Positions 24,681 to 34,780 of a stretch of DNA of 64,000 bases are shown in pieces; the first letter of the stretch is position 1, and every line of letters starts with the position of its first letter. A program made the translations under genes and the position numbers. This DNA comes from Bryobacter aggregatus MPL3 (lineage in GTDB: Bacteria; Acidobacteriota; Terriglobia; Bryobacterales; Bryobacteraceae), in the NCBI RefSeq assembly GCF_000702445.1, contig NZ_JNIF01000004.1, positions 1 to 64,000 on the forward strand. The letters run 5' to 3'. The notes under the pieces were generated by a model, which worked only from the letters and a program-made list of their open reading frames with translations, was not told the DNA's origin and made no database searches.

Positions 24681-26840
24681 ATGAAACTCCGATTCTGTTT
24701 GCTCCTGTTTGCCGCTGGGCTCTGTTGTGCTGCAGTTGAGGAGGCGGAGCGCTACGCAAGGCGGGCGGCGGCGGTCACCATCCTGCGCGATGACTGGGGC
24801 ATTGCGCATGTCTATGGCAAAACGGATGCCGATGCTGTGTTTGGAATGATCTATGCACAGGCCGAGGATGACTTCAATCGCATGGAGACAAACTACCTGA
24901 ACGCATTGGGCCGTCTGGCGGAAACGGAAGGCGAAGGGAAGATCTATCAGGATCTGCGGATGAAGCTTTTTATCCGGCCCGCGGAACTGAAGAAGCAATA
25001 TGCGGCAAGTCCTGTGTGGTTGAAGACGCTGATGGATGCGTTTGCCGACGGGCTGAACTATTACTTACTGAAGCATCCCGAAGTGCATCCGCGCGTGATC
25101 CGGCGCTTTGAGCCTTGGATGGCTCTCAGCTTCAGCGAAGGGAGTATCGGCGGCGATATTGAACGGGTGATCAAACTCGAGCAACTGCAGGCCTTCTATG
25201 AGAAAGGGCCGAAGCTGCAGGCTGCCTTCGAGCCGATCGATCCGGAGCCCCGCGGCTCCAATGGGATCGCAATTGCACCTGCAAACACGGTGGACGGCAA
25301 AGCTCTGTTATTGATCAATCCTCACACCTCATTTTTCTTCCGGTCGGAGTTGCAGATGGTGAGCAGCGAAGGACTCAACGCCTATGGTGCGGCAACCTGG
25401 GGGCAGTTCTTTCTCTATCAGGGTTTCAACGAACGCAATGGCTGGATGCACACCTCGAGTGGCGTGGATGCTGTGGATGAGTATCTGGAGACGATCGAGA
25501 AAAAGAACGGCAAATACTTTTATCAGTATGGAAAAACTTTGCGGCCGGTGGTCGCAACCGAGATCACCATCCCCTATCGCAGCGGGCAGGGAATGGCGGA
25601 GCGGAAGTTCACCGTGTATCGGACGCATCATGGTCCGGTCATCCGGGAGGCCGGCGGCAAGTGGGTGACCATTCGTCTGATGCAGGAGCCAGTGAAGGCT
25701 CTGATGCAATCCTATTTGCGAACAAAAACCCGGGACTATGCCGGGTTTCGCAAGACGATGGAGTTGCAAGCAAACTCGTCGAACAACACGATTTATGCCG
25801 ACGCTGACGGGACCATCGCCTATTTCCATGGCAACTATATTCCGAAGCGGGACAGGCGATTTGATTGGACGAAGCCAGTGGATGGGAGCGATCCGGCAAC
25901 AGAATGGCAAGGTTTGCATGCCGTTGCGGAGACGCCGCAGCTCTTGAATCCAGCGAGCGGTTGGCTGTACAACGCGAACAACTGGCCCTGGTCTGCGGCG
26001 GGCACGAGTAGTCCAAAGCGGGAGATGTTTCCGGCCTATGTCGAGAGCGGAACCGAATCGGCGCGCGGCTTGCACGCCATCCGGCTTCTTGCCAACCGGA
26101 AGGATTTTACGCTGCAAGGGCTGATGGACGCGGCTTATGACAGCTATATGCCTTGGTTTGAGAAACCCATCCCGGCGTTGGTGCAGGCCTGGGAATCCTT
26201 GCCTGCTGCCGATCCAGCGAAGGCGAAGTTGTCCGAGCCCATGGGCATACTGCGCGGTTGGGATTTCCGCTGGGATGCCGCCTCAATCCCCACTTCCGTG
26301 GGTGTGTTCTGGGCGGACGAGATGACGAAGCGATTCCGGGGCGCGGCGCGGGAAGCGGGAGTCCCCTTGGAAGAGTATTTGGTGAAGGCGGCGCCGGCGC
26401 CCGTGTTGCTGGAGGGGTTCGCGATGGCCATCCAACGGCTGACGACGGACTTCGGCACCTGGAAAAAGCCTTGGGGGGAGATCAATCGTTTCCAGCGGCT
26501 GACGGGAGACATTGAAGCGCATTTCGACGATGCGGCCGCGAGCCTGCCGGTGGGCTTCCCTTCGGCGGTCTGGGGATCTCTGGCCTCCTTTGGGGCGCGC
26601 CCCTATCCAGGAACGAAGAAGTGGTACGGAACCAGTGGCAATAGTTTTGTCGCGGTGGTCGAGTTTGGGCCCCGAGTGCGCGCCTTTGCGGTTTCGGCTG
26701 GGGGTGAGAGTGGCTCGCCGGGGTCCCCGCATTTTAAGGATCAGGCGAAGCGCTATAGTATCGGGGCTCTCCGCGAGGTTTACTTTTATCGCGAACAATT
26801 AGCGGGGCACACCGAGCGGAAGTATCAACCGGGCGACTAG
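24681..26840 (+). CDS. Exported penicillin-acylase-family (Ntn) hydrolase
   Basis: This 719-aa protein has a signal peptide (MKLRFCLLLFAAGLCCAAVEE). Members are made as a precursor and cut themselves to free a catalytic Ser. Here the cleavage site is RG/SNGIAIAPANT, with the Ser nucleophile near residue 193. The alpha-subunit part (about 20-190) has RDDWGIAHVYGKTDADAVFGMIYAQAEDDFNRME. The beta part has LLLINPHTSFFF, GATWGQFFLYQGFNERNGWMHTSSGVDAVDEY, ANSSNNTIYADADGTIAYFHGNYIPKRD and WGEINRFQRLTG. It should cleave amides such as acyl-homoserine lactones or acyl amino acids, but the actual substrate is unknown. Confidence 0.92.
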   Translation: MKLRFCLLLFAAGLCCAAVEEAERYARRAAAVTILRDDWGIAHVYGKTDADAVFGMIYAQAEDDFNRMETNYLNALGRLAETEGEGKIYQDLRMKLFIRPAELKKQYAASPVWLKTLMDAFADGLNYYLLKHPEVHPRVIRRFEPWMALSFSEGSIGGDIERVIKLEQLQAFYEKGPKLQAAFEPIDPEPRGSNGIAIAPANTVDGKALLLINPHTSFFFRSELQMVSSEGLNAYGAATWGQFFLYQGFNERNGWMHTSSGVDAVDEYLETIEKKNGKYFYQYGKTLRPVVATEITIPYRSGQGMAERKFTVYRTHHGPVIREAGGKWVTIRLMQEPVKALMQSYLRTKTRDYAGFRKTMELQANSSNNTIYADADGTIAYFHGNYIPKRDRRFDWTKPVDGSDPATEWQGLHAVAETPQLLNPASGWLYNANNWPWSAAGTSSPKREMFPAYVESGTESARGLHAIRLLANRKDFTLQGLMDAAYDSYMPWFEKPIPALVQAWESLPAADPAKAKLSEPMGILRGWDFRWDAASIPTSVGVFWADEMTKRFRGAAREAGVPLEEYLVKAAPAPVLLEGFAMAIQRLTTDFGTWKKPWGEINRFQRLTGDIEAHFDDAAASLPVGFPSAVWGSLASFGARPYPGTKKWYGTSGNSFVAVVEFGPRVRAFAVSAGGESGSPGSPHFKDQAKRYSIGALREVYFYREQLAGHTERKYQPGD

Positions 26841-27058
26841 GAGCGCCTTCCTGATGCTACAGATCCTGGAGCCGGTGCCGTAGCGAGTGATTTCGGGTTA
26901 CTCTCTACATCCCCTCTCGACAGGATTGACCTTTATGGGGTGAGGCCGTAACCTGAGATGGGTCGCCATGGCGATCACACTCCAGAACAGCGGCTCTTTC
27001 CTGATTGCCCTGGTGGTGCGCGCAATCCAGGCTTCTGCTGGTTCCTGGGAGAACCCAA
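26841..27058 (+). promoter_or_regulatory. Structured-looking mgtE leader, possible M-box-type element
   Basis: The 218-bp leader of mgtE contains GGGGTGAGGCCGTAACC near 26937-26953 and later CCAGGCTTCTGCTGG close to the gene. The GGTGAGGC element is the strongest consensus piece of the M-box magnesium riboswitch, and the downstream gene is a magnesium transporter, the usual target. The rest of the consensus is not clear to me, so this is a hypothesis. Confidence 0.35.
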
Positions 27059-28369
27059 ATGGCAAAATTGTTAACCGAAGCGGACGAGTTACTGGAACTT
27101 TGGCCGGACCTCGATCCGGCGGAGCGGCTCGATGGATTTCGGAGCTTGCCTCGTGATCAAGCCGACGATTTTTTCCTGGCTCTTGGGGCCCGCAATCAAT
27201 TAGACATCATTCGCCTGCTGCCTCCGGGAGAGCGGCGGATCTGGCTGCGCCTGCTGGCGCCGGACGACACCGCCGATTTGATGCAGATTGCCTCGAAAGA
27301 GGAACAGCCAGAGTTGCTTGGGCAACTGGATGATGTGGCGCGGCGTGAAGTGAATGCGCTGTTGGCCTATCAGGACGATGTTGCGGGCGGCTTGATGAGT
27401 CCGCGCTTCATTCGATTGCGGCCAGGGATGACCACGGACGAGGCGATCAGCTACTTGCGCCGCCAGGCGGGCCAGGTGGAGACGATCTACTATGCCTACG
27501 TGCTCGATGAGTACCAACGATTGCTGGGCGTGGTGAGCTTCCGGGCCTTGTTCTCGGCCGATTCCTCAAAGACGGTACGCGATGTGATGCGGACCAAGTA
27601 TGTGGTGGCGACCGAGGATCTTGATCAAGAGGCGGTGGCGAAACTGGTTTCCCAGAACCATCTGCTAGCGATTCCAGTGGTGGATGCGGAAGGCCGCATG
27701 AAGGGAATCGTGACGGTCGACGACATCGTCGATGTTGTGGTGGAGGAAGCGGGCGAGGACATCCAGAAGATTGGTGGTCTGGAGGCGTTGGACGGCCCCT
27801 ATCTGGAGATCCGGTTCTGGAGCATGTTGAAGAAGCGCGCGGGCTGGCTCGCGGTGCTGTTTCTTGGGGAGATGCTCACCGCAACCGCGATGGGACATTT
27901 TGAAGAGGAGATTGCGCGGGCCGTGGTGCTCGCGCTGTTTGTTCCTCTGATCATCAGTAGTGGCGGCAACTCCGGTTCGCAAGCAACGACGCTGGTCATT
28001 CGCGCGATGGCAGTACAGGAAGTCCGGTTGCGGGATTGGTGGCGTGTCATCCGCCGGGAGATTGGCGCCGGGCTCGCTCTGGGGACTACGCTCGCCCTCA
28101 TCGGCTTAGTCCGAATTCTGGTTTGGCAGGCGATCTGGCATTCCTACGGAGAACATTCGGTTGCCGTTGCATTTACTGTGGCCGTAAGTCTGGTGGGCGT
28201 TGTGTTATTTGGCACCATTGCTGGCTCCATGCTGCCGTTTCTTCTCCGCCGGGCTGGGCTGGATCCGGCCAGTGCTTCCGCGCCTTTTGTCGCCACTTTG
28301 GTAGATGTGACCGGACTTGTTATTTACTTCTCCGTTGCCAGTGTAATTCTGCGAGGCAGGCTACTCTGA
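27059..28369 (+). CDS. mgtE: Magnesium transporter MgtE
   Basis: The ATG at 27059 follows GGAG by seven bases and removes an unlikely leader. The 436-aa protein has the MgtE N-domain (about 15-115, PAERLDGFRSLPRDQADDFF ... LLPPGERRIWLRLLAPDDTADLM), a pair of CBS domains (about 120-240; GGLMSPRFIRLRPGMTTDEAISYL, VRDVMRTKYVVAT, LLAIPVVDAEGRMKGIVTVDDIVDVV), a plug helix and five membrane helices. The pore helix shows IISSGGNSGSQATTLVIRAMA and SAPFVATLVDVTGLVIYF, hallmark sequences with the conserved Asp at the pore. It imports Mg2+, and magnesium bound to the CBS domains closes the gate. Confidence 0.96.
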   Translation: MAKLLTEADELLELWPDLDPAERLDGFRSLPRDQADDFFLALGARNQLDIIRLLPPGERRIWLRLLAPDDTADLMQIASKEEQPELLGQLDDVARREVNALLAYQDDVAGGLMSPRFIRLRPGMTTDEAISYLRRQAGQVETIYYAYVLDEYQRLLGVVSFRALFSADSSKTVRDVMRTKYVVATEDLDQEAVAKLVSQNHLLAIPVVDAEGRMKGIVTVDDIVDVVVEEAGEDIQKIGGLEALDGPYLEIRFWSMLKKRAGWLAVLFLGEMLTATAMGHFEEEIARAVVLALFVPLIISSGGNSGSQATTLVIRAMAVQEVRLRDWWRVIRREIGAGLALGTTLALIGLVRILVWQAIWHSYGEHSVAVAFTVAVSLVGVVLFGTIAGSMLPFLLRRAGLDPASASAPFVATLVDVTGLVIYFSVASVILRGRLL

Positions 28370-28384
28370 GGAGTTCAGATCTGT

Positions 28385-31120
28385 ATGATGGTGGATGTGT
28401 CACGGGCTATAGCCAGCGGGACATCAGAAATACCGTGGGTTGATTTCCGCGCAGTTTTTGATTGCAATCCCAACGCAGTTTTGGTGCTGGCGGCAGACCT
28501 TGGCTTCACGATCCTGGCTGTGAGCAAGGCGTATGAGCGGCTCCTGGGCCTTGCGCAAACAGAGCTGCTTGGCCGCAGCCTTTTCGAGTGCTCTCCTTAT
28601 CGTTCGCCGAATGGTCACAGCCTGAATGAGCAATCGGTCCTTGCTTCCTTACGGCGTGTGATGGCGCACAGCGCGGAAGATCAAGTTCTCCTCGACCTCC
28701 ACGACCGGATGCCCAGCGAGGAATTCCAAAAGCAGACTTGGAGCGCTGTGACCAGACCGGTGCTCGGCGCGAATGGTGAGGTTGTTTATCTCCTGCACAC
28801 CGTGCAGAACTGTACTGACCTGGGCCCGGATTCGTTTCTCGTTCGGCTGGATGACGCCATCCGGCCTTTGGTGGATGCGAAAGAAATCACGCAGACCGTC
28901 GTGAAGCTTGTGGGCGAGCACCTTCAGGTGAATCGTTGTGTCTATGTGGATATCGATGAGGATGAGGAACGGTTCTACGTCATAGGCGTTTACCATCGGG
29001 ACATCCATCGGGTTGTGCGCTACCAGATGAGTCAGTTCGGGGCTGGGATTCGAGAGCGAATGCGCCAGGGCCAACCCTGTGTTGTGTATGATTCCGAAGC
29101 GGATCCCCAGACTGCGGAGGTGCTGGATACCTATCGGGAGACGGGGATTCGTGCCGTCATTGCCGCGCCCGTTCGCAAGGCAGGCAAATTGGTGGGCACC
29201 TTTGCGGTGCACCATCGGTCGCCCAGGTTGTGGCGGCCTGACGAAGTGGAGTTGGTGCAGCGGGTGGCGAGCCGCTGTTGGGAATCGATTGAGCGCGCGC
29301 GGGTGGTGGCAGAGTTACGGCAACAGTGGGACACCTTCGATCTGGCTCTCTCGCAGCTTCCTGATTTCACATATGTCCTTGATGTTGAGGGAGGCGTCCG
29401 CTATGCAAATCGCGCCTTGCTGGCATATTGGCAGACAACGCTCCAAGAGGTGATTGGGAGGGGGTTCTTCGATTGTTATCCCGGGCCTCTCGCAGAGCGG
29501 CTGAAGCAACAGTTCCAAGAAGTGGTGGCAACGAAGAAGCCGCTACGCGATCAGGTGTTTGCGAGCAGTGCGAGCGGTACAGCGCAGGAGTATGAGTACA
29601 CCTTTGTTCCGGTGATTGCGGAAGACGGGCACGTGGAAGGCGTTGCAGGCTCCGCGCGGGATATCACTGAAAGAAAGAGAAATGAGGAGCGGCTCAGCTT
29701 TGCGCTCGAAGCGGGCAGTGGCGTAGGGACCTGGGACTGGGAGATCGCCGCTGATCAGGTGTACTGCGATTCGAGATTTGCAGAGTTGTTCTCGGTGGAT
29801 CCGGAGAAGTGCGTCGGCGGGATCTCTGTTACTGACTTCCTGGGTGGCGTTCATCCAGAAGACCGCGCGCACGTACGGGAATCGATTCGCCAGATCCTGG
29901 CGACGGGGCAGGATTTTGCGGAAGAGTACCGGGTGCTGAAGAAGGATGGTTCGGTCCGGTGGATCTTTGCGCGAGGCCGTTGCCGCCTCGATCATGAGGG
30001 CAAGCCGACTCGCTTTCCAGGAGTTGTGGTTGACATCACCGAGCGCAAGAAAACGGAGGAGGCGCTGCAGGAGAGTGGCGCACGCTTCCGCTTTCTGGCC
30101 GAGTCGATTCCACAGATGGTTTGGACTGCGAACTCGGATGGAATGATCGACTACGTGAGCCGCCAGGGATGCGCCTATTTTGATGCGGTGGAATCTGCGT
30201 TGCATGGCGTTGGCTGGCTCAGCCTGGTGCATCCGGACGACCGGGCTGCGACCGTCGAGCGATGGACGAGGTCGATTGCGACCGGGGACGCGTATGAGAC
30301 GGAGTTCCGGCTACTCCGCGGAATCGATGGAAGTTGGCGCTGGCATCTGGCGCGTGCGCTGCCGTTGCTCGGAGAGGCGGGAGATGTCTTGCAGTGGTTT
30401 GGAACCTGCACTGATATCGAGAATCAGAAGTTGACGGAGTCGGAACTCACACGTGCCAACCGGGAGCTGGAAGAGTTTGCCTATGTGGCGAGTCACGATC
30501 TGCAGGAGCCGCTCAGGATGGTGAGTATCTTCACCGAACTGCTGCTGAAGAACGGACCGAAAGATAGAGCCTTGGATCAATATGCTGCTTATGTCCAGCA
30601 GGGTGTGGAACGGATGGAGGCCTTAATTCGCGATCTGCTCACGTTCTCAAGCACAGTCCATAGCGACTTGACGATTGTGGATTCGGCGAATCTGGCCACG
30701 GCCTTTCACGAGGCGATGGTTGTATTGAAGAATCGCATCGAGGAGACCCGGGCCATCATCGAGACCGATTCGTTGCCCATTATTCTTGGCGACACGACCC
30801 AGATGTCGCATGTATTCCAGAACCTGCTCTCGAATGCGCTGAAGTACAGGCGGGCTGATGTGCCACCGCAGATCAAGGTGCGGGTTCGGGAACGTGGGAG
30901 TGAATGGGTGGTGTCGGTGGAGGATAACGGAATTGGCTTCGATCAACAATATGCTGAGCGGATCTTCGGATTATTCAAGCGGCTGCACAAGAATGAATAT
31001 CCGGGTACGGGATTGGGCTTAGCAATCTGCCAACGGATTGTGGAACGGCATCGGGGATGTATGTGGGCGGAAGGAACGGCGGGACACGGAGCGACGTTCT
31101 ACTTTTCGGTTCCGCGTTGA
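28385..31120 (+). CDS. Multi-PAS/GAF sensor histidine kinase
   Basis: This 911-aa cytoplasmic kinase has no membrane helix. The order is PAS (about 20-130), GAF (about 160-310, with RQGQPCVVYDSEADPQTAEVLDTYRETGIRAVIAAPVRKAGKLVGTFAVHHRSPRLW), PAS (about 320-435), PAS (about 440-560) and PAS (about 565-690). HisKA is next (ELEEFAYVASHDLQEPLRMVSIF, phospho-accepting His near 703), then HATPase (about 795-911; NLLSNALKYR, VEDNGIGFDQQYAERIF, GTGLGLAICQRIVERHRG). The 'SHDLQEPLR' form is typical of phytochrome-like kinases. No response regulator is adjacent. It starts 15 bases after mgtE, so the two may be co-transcribed. Confidence 0.93.
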   Translation: MMVDVSRAIASGTSEIPWVDFRAVFDCNPNAVLVLAADLGFTILAVSKAYERLLGLAQTELLGRSLFECSPYRSPNGHSLNEQSVLASLRRVMAHSAEDQVLLDLHDRMPSEEFQKQTWSAVTRPVLGANGEVVYLLHTVQNCTDLGPDSFLVRLDDAIRPLVDAKEITQTVVKLVGEHLQVNRCVYVDIDEDEERFYVIGVYHRDIHRVVRYQMSQFGAGIRERMRQGQPCVVYDSEADPQTAEVLDTYRETGIRAVIAAPVRKAGKLVGTFAVHHRSPRLWRPDEVELVQRVASRCWESIERARVVAELRQQWDTFDLALSQLPDFTYVLDVEGGVRYANRALLAYWQTTLQEVIGRGFFDCYPGPLAERLKQQFQEVVATKKPLRDQVFASSASGTAQEYEYTFVPVIAEDGHVEGVAGSARDITERKRNEERLSFALEAGSGVGTWDWEIAADQVYCDSRFAELFSVDPEKCVGGISVTDFLGGVHPEDRAHVRESIRQILATGQDFAEEYRVLKKDGSVRWIFARGRCRLDHEGKPTRFPGVVVDITERKKTEEALQESGARFRFLAESIPQMVWTANSDGMIDYVSRQGCAYFDAVESALHGVGWLSLVHPDDRAATVERWTRSIATGDAYETEFRLLRGIDGSWRWHLARALPLLGEAGDVLQWFGTCTDIENQKLTESELTRANRELEEFAYVASHDLQEPLRMVSIFTELLLKNGPKDRALDQYAAYVQQGVERMEALIRDLLTFSSTVHSDLTIVDSANLATAFHEAMVVLKNRIEETRAIIETDSLPIILGDTTQMSHVFQNLLSNALKYRRADVPPQIKVRVRERGSEWVVSVEDNGIGFDQQYAERIFGLFKRLHKNEYPGTGLGLAICQRIVERHRGCMWAEGTAGHGATFYFSVPR

Positions 31121-31126
31121 GAAGAG

Positions 31127-31158
31127 AAAGAGGAGGAGCCGGGGCTCCTCCTCTTTTC
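31127..31158. terminator. Bidirectional terminator after the multi-PAS kinase
   Basis: AAAGAGGAGGAGCC and GGCTCCTCCTCTTT form a nearly perfect stem with a very short loop. It has TTTT at its plus-strand end and a matching T-rich side on the minus strand. It separates the convergent histidine kinase and molybdenum hydroxylase genes. Confidence 0.85.
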
Positions 31159-31163
31159 GAGTA

Positions 31164-33383
31164 CTAGGCCCAGCTAAAACCGCTCTTGGAAAGCGGAAGC
31201 GTCCGGAGCCTCTTTCCTGTTGCTGCAAAGATGGCATTGCAAACAGCAGGGAGGATGGGCGGGAGCGCAGGTTCGCCCAAGCCGGTGGGGGGATTGTTGG
31301 ACTTGTTCCAGTGGACTTCAATCTCAAGCGGCGCGTTCTTCATGCGAACCAGCTCGTGCTGGTTGTAATTCTTCTGCATGACGCGACCGTTCTCGAGTGT
31401 GATCTCCTGGTGCATCAGTTCGCTCAGGCCGTCGACGACGGAGCCTTGCACCATGCTCTCTGCGGCGCGAGGATTGATGATCTGGCTGCCGATATCGCCG
31501 GCAACCCACACCTTCTTCACCTTGACTGCGTTTGCTTCGCTGACGCTCACTTCGGCCACATGAGCGAAGTAGCCGCGATGGCTAAAGTGGAAGCCGACGC
31601 CCATCGCCGTGCCTTTCGGGAATTTGCGCTTGCCCCAGCCGGACTTCTCCGCAGCAAGCGCAAGTACGCCCTTCATGCGAGTGGCATCGAAACCAGCCTG
31701 CGGTCCGGCCGGCAGTGGCAACGGAGCTGTATTCAGCAGTTCCATGCGGAAGGCGATCGGGTCCTTGCCGGCTGCTGTAGCGAGTTCATCGAGAAAGCTC
31801 TGGATGACGAAGGCATACACATTGCTTCCGGGGGCACGCAGCGCTCCTGTCCTCAATCGCAATGGCATGGTGGATACCTGCAATGCGAAGTTTGGAACAA
31901 AGCGGGCAGGGAACTCGCCGGGCTGCATAGCTGCTGAAGGCGCAAAGCGCTCTCCGTCTCCGTAGGTGATGAAGTGGTCCTGCCAGGCAACGATCTTGCC
32001 CGAAGCGTCGAGGCCTGCCTTGAGCTTCTGGAAGCCGCCGGGGCGATAGTAATCCTGTGTGAGATCGTCTTCGCGAGACCACAGAACCTTCACCGGGGCT
32101 CCAACTTGCTTGGAGATGTAGCAGGCTTCGGCTACGTAGTCATTGGTGAGACGGCGTCCAAAGCCGCCACCCGCGCGCAGCATGTGCATCGTGATATCGG
32201 CGTCCGTGATGCCGAGCGTCCGTGCGGCAATTGCCCGGCCGGCCGCGGGCGTTTGGCTATTGGTCCAAAGCTCCACCTTGCCGTCCTTGAAGTGCGCGGT
32301 AGTCCCTGGAGGTTCGAGCGGGGCGTGCGAGATGAAGGGGTAGACGTAGGAGGATTCAATCACCTTCGCCGCGCTGCTGAGCGCTTTCTCCACTTCTCCG
32401 TCATTGCGCAAGGTGCGCGCAGGGGGCTGCGCAAAGAGCTCTTCGGCTTGTTTGGCAAAGCCAGCGCTGCTTTGTTGCGCGGCAATGCCCTCATCCCATT
32501 CGATCTTCAGCTTGCTGCGTGCAGACTGGGCCTGCCACCAGTTGTCGGCAACGATGGCCACGCCAGGAGCAACACCGGGATCCCCCTGCATCACAGGCCC
32601 GGGAGGCGCAAAGCCCTCGACCACAAAGACATGCTTGATGCCGGGGAGCGCTTTGATTTCGTCGATATTGGCGCTTTTGACCTTGCCTCCAAAGACCGGG
32701 CACTTGTGGAGAACCGCGCAAAGCATGCCGGGAACCGTAAAGTCGATGCTGAACATCGGCTTGCCGGTGACGATATTCGCGTTCTCCCAGCCGGGAGTGC
32801 TCTGCCCAATGATCTTGTAATCCTTGGGGTCTTTCATCTGCAGCTTGCTTTGATCGGGCAGCGGCAGGGTGGCCGCTTTGCCGGCGATCTCGCCATAGCC
32901 AATCGATTTATTGGTTGCCTTATGGAATACGCGGCCGCTTGCCGTCGTGCACTCCGATTCGGGAACTCCCCAGCTTTGTGCGGCCGCACTCACCAGCATC
33001 TGGCGGCCTGCGGCGCCAACGCGGCGCAGCGGTTCCCAGCCGATTGGTGTCGACGAGCTGCCGCCCGCAAACTGCGAGCCATAGCGCTTCTCATCGGAGT
33101 CTGCCTGCTCAATGCGAACGGACTTCCAATCGACGTCGAGCTCCTCGGCGATCATCATGGGCAACATGTTTTTGGCACCCTGGCCCATCTCTGGCGCCTT
33201 GGCCATAAGGGTGACAATGCCATTCTGGGCAATGCTGATAAAGGCGCTGGGCGCGAGCGGAGGAGGAGCCGCCGGGCCTCCGCGGCCTTGGGCCACTGCC
33301 TTGGGTGCATCGTAGAGTCCGAGCAGGATGCCGCCACCGGCAATCGAGCTGACTTGGAAAAAGGAACGTCGGCTGAGATTCAT
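31164..33383 (-). CDS. Molybdopterin-binding subunit of an IorB-like aldehyde/xanthine oxidoreductase
   Basis: This 739-aa catalytic subunit binds the molybdenum cofactor. A twin-arginine signal ([25 protein letters not shown]) targets it to the periplasm. Features of the isoquinoline-1-oxidoreductase-like group are [82 protein letters not shown] and [22 protein letters not shown]. The C-terminal [20 protein letters not shown] and [27 protein letters not shown] carry the conserved active-site Glu. It follows the 2Fe-2S subunit after 15 bases. The electron acceptor, often a cytochrome, is not in the cluster. Confidence 0.93.
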   Translation of the reverse strand: MNLSRRSFFQVSSIAGGGILLGLYDAPKAVAQGRGGPAAPPPLAPSAFISIAQNGIVTLMAKAPEMGQGAKNMLPMMIAEELDVDWKSVRIEQADSDEKRYGSQFAGGSSSTPIGWEPLRRVGAAGRQMLVSAAAQSWGVPESECTTASGRVFHKATNKSIGYGEIAGKAATLPLPDQSKLQMKDPKDYKIIGQSTPGWENANIVTGKPMFSIDFTVPGMLCAVLHKCPVFGGKVKSANIDEIKALPGIKHVFVVEGFAPPGPVMQGDPGVAPGVAIVADNWWQAQSARSKLKIEWDEGIAAQQSSAGFAKQAEELFAQPPARTLRNDGEVEKALSSAAKVIESSYVYPFISHAPLEPPGTTAHFKDGKVELWTNSQTPAAGRAIAARTLGITDADITMHMLRAGGGFGRRLTNDYVAEACYISKQVGAPVKVLWSREDDLTQDYYRPGGFQKLKAGLDASGKIVAWQDHFITYGDGERFAPSAAMQPGEFPARFVPNFALQVSTMPLRLRTGALRAPGSNVYAFVIQSFLDELATAAGKDPIAFRMELLNTAPLPLPAGPQAGFDATRMKGVLALAAEKSGWGKRKFPKGTAMGVGFHFSHRGYFAHVAEVSVSEANAVKVKKVWVAGDIGSQIINPRAAESMVQGSVVDGLSELMHQEITLENGRVMQKNYNQHELVRMKNAPLEIEVHWNKSNNPPTGLGEPALPPILPAVCNAIFAATGKRLRTLPLSKSGFSWA

Positions 33384-33398
33384 GGATGTTTCCCTTTC

Positions 33399-33899
33399 CT
33401 ATTCCTGGTTCCCACTGGACGTGTTGCCGGCCGCACCAGGCTTGGCGAGGCTAGCCGCGGCCTGATGGATCGCCGAGCGAATGCGGATGTAGGTGCCGCA
33501 ACGGCAGGCATTGCCGCTCATGGCGGTATCGATGTCTGCGTCGGTCGGTTTGGGCGTCTTGGTCAGCAGGGCTGCGGCGGACATGATCTGTCCGGCCTGG
33601 CAATAGCCGCACTGAGGAACGTCGATTGCCTGCCATGCCACTTGCAACGCATGGGTGCCGGTTGCGGAGAGGCCTTCGATGGTGGTGATGGGTTGGCGTG
33701 CGGCAACAGAGACTGGGGTGATGCAAGAGCGAACGGCATTGCTCCCCATCAGTACCGTGCAAGCACCGCATTGTCCGGCGCCACAGCCGTACTTGGCGCC
33801 TTTCAGATTCAATACATCCCGCAATACCCATAACAAGGGCATGTCGGAGGGGACGTCAACCGTGTTGACCTTCCCGTTTACCGTCAGCTTCAGAGCCAT
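33399..33899 (-). CDS. 2Fe-2S subunit of the IorA-like molybdenum hydroxylase
   Basis: This 166-aa protein carries two 2Fe-2S clusters. The N-terminal plant-type ferredoxin fold has [21 protein letters not shown] (about 40-60). The C-terminal helical domain has [13 protein letters not shown] and [15 protein letters not shown]. All eight Cys ligands are visible. It has no signal peptide and would be co-exported with the Tat-tagged large subunit. The C-terminal tail ([19 protein letters not shown]) is longer than the core requires. It is the first gene of the pair. The substrate cannot be read from sequence. Confidence 0.94.
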   Translation of the reverse strand: MALKLTVNGKVNTVDVPSDMPLLWVLRDVLNLKGAKYGCGAGQCGACTVLMGSNAVRSCITPVSVAARQPITTIEGLSATGTHALQVAWQAIDVPQCGYCQAGQIMSAAALLTKTPKPTDADIDTAMSGNACRCGTYIRIRSAIHQAAASLAKPGAAGNTSSGNQE

Positions 33900-34005
33900 C
33901 GATGGAACCTCGTGCGTAGTAACGCGATTTCAACAAACGGGGAAATCGTCTGTGTCTAGTCTATCGCTTCAAGCTGCGTGCGGGGAGGGGACGGAACCGG
34001 TCGTT

Positions 34006-34194
34006 TTAGGCCGTTCCCGCCAGCGGCGCTCTCCAGCGAAAGAGGAAGAAATGATGGCCGCAAAGTTCGCATCGATAGGGCTGGAGGAGCCAGAGAAAGG
34101 CTTGTTCCCAAGCATTCCGGGCTCCGACCCCGCGGAACTCGATCGACTTGCAATAGGGACAGTGAGAAGAGGACGTGGACTTAAGGTTGGACAT
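34006..34194 (-). CDS. Small zinc-ribbon protein
   Basis: The 62-aa product starting at the ATG at 34194 has CPYC (about residues 12-15) and CELC (about 43-46) as two knuckles, separated by a hydrophobic helix with Trp and Phe, and ends in a basic, aromatic tail (HHFFLFRWRAP). Short zinc-ribbon proteins of this kind are common in Acidobacteria and have no assigned role. It is transcribed in the same direction as the redox operon, about 50 bases past the DsbA gene. Confidence 0.65.
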   Translation of the reverse strand: MSNLKSTSSSHCPYCKSIEFRGVGARNAWEQAFLWLLQPYRCELCGHHFFLFRWRAPLAGTA

Positions 34195-34242
34195 GGGTGT
34201 CACTGGATGACTTTCGGTTTGGTTGATTCTGGATTGGTTGGG

Positions 34243-34776
34243 TCATGGCCTGCCTGCTTGTGATGCTGCTTCGATGGCCTCGGAAAGCCCTTCGAAGCTG
34301 ATCGGGCCGGTGTATCTGGAACCATTGATAAAAAATGTCGGAGTACCGTTGACCCCGCTGTGGACCCCGCTCATGAAGTCGTGTTTGACCCGGGCCCGGA
34401 AGCTGCCGTCTTGCAGCGCTTCAGAAAGAGCATCGGTGTTGATCTCATACTTGGACGCAAGGCTGAGAAGCAGATCGAGCGAGAGCCGCGACTGGTTCTC
34501 GAAGATCGCATCGTGGATCTTCCAGTACTTGCCCACCGTGGCGGCAAATTCGGCGGTTTCTGCCGCCGTTTCGGCATGGGGGTGAATCTGGGTGAGCGGA
34601 AAGTTCCGAAAGACGAATCGCAGCATCCCGCCAAACTGCTTCTGGAGCAGTTTCACCACCGGGTAGGCCGCACCGCAGTGCGGACACTCGAAATCCCCAT
34701 ACTCGATCAGCGTCACAGGCGCATCGTCGGCGCCCTGAGTGTGGTCTTGCGCTGTCACTGCTTCGATGAGTGGCAT
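34243..34776 (-). CDS. DsbA-family thioredoxin-like protein
   Basis: I chose the ATG at 34776, which gives a 177-aa protein; the longer frame reads the peroxiredoxin gene out of phase. The core is VTLIEYGDFECPHCGAAYPVVKLLQ with the CxxC site CPHC (about residues 29-32), followed by the alpha-helical insertion and the cis-Pro loop VNGTPTFFINGSRYTGPISFEGL. The protein lacks a signal peptide, so it would act in the cytoplasm, unlike classical periplasmic DsbA. It resembles the DSBA-like proteins of the 'DsbA family' that process disulfides or reduce substrates for peroxiredoxins. It begins four bases after the peroxiredoxin gene's stop. Confidence 0.88.
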   Translation of the reverse strand: MPLIEAVTAQDHTQGADDAPVTLIEYGDFECPHCGAAYPVVKLLQKQFGGMLRFVFRNFPLTQIHPHAETAAETAEFAATVGKYWKIHDAIFENQSRLSLDLLLSLASKYEINTDALSEALQDGSFRARVKHDFMSGVHSGVNGTPTFFINGSRYTGPISFEGLSEAIEAASQAGRP

Positions 34777-34780
34777 GAAT

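Noticed and set aside
31974-33833. A 619-aa open frame opposite the molybdenum hydroxylase genes
   Set aside because: It spans two well-supported genes on the other strand and reads as low-pattern sequence.
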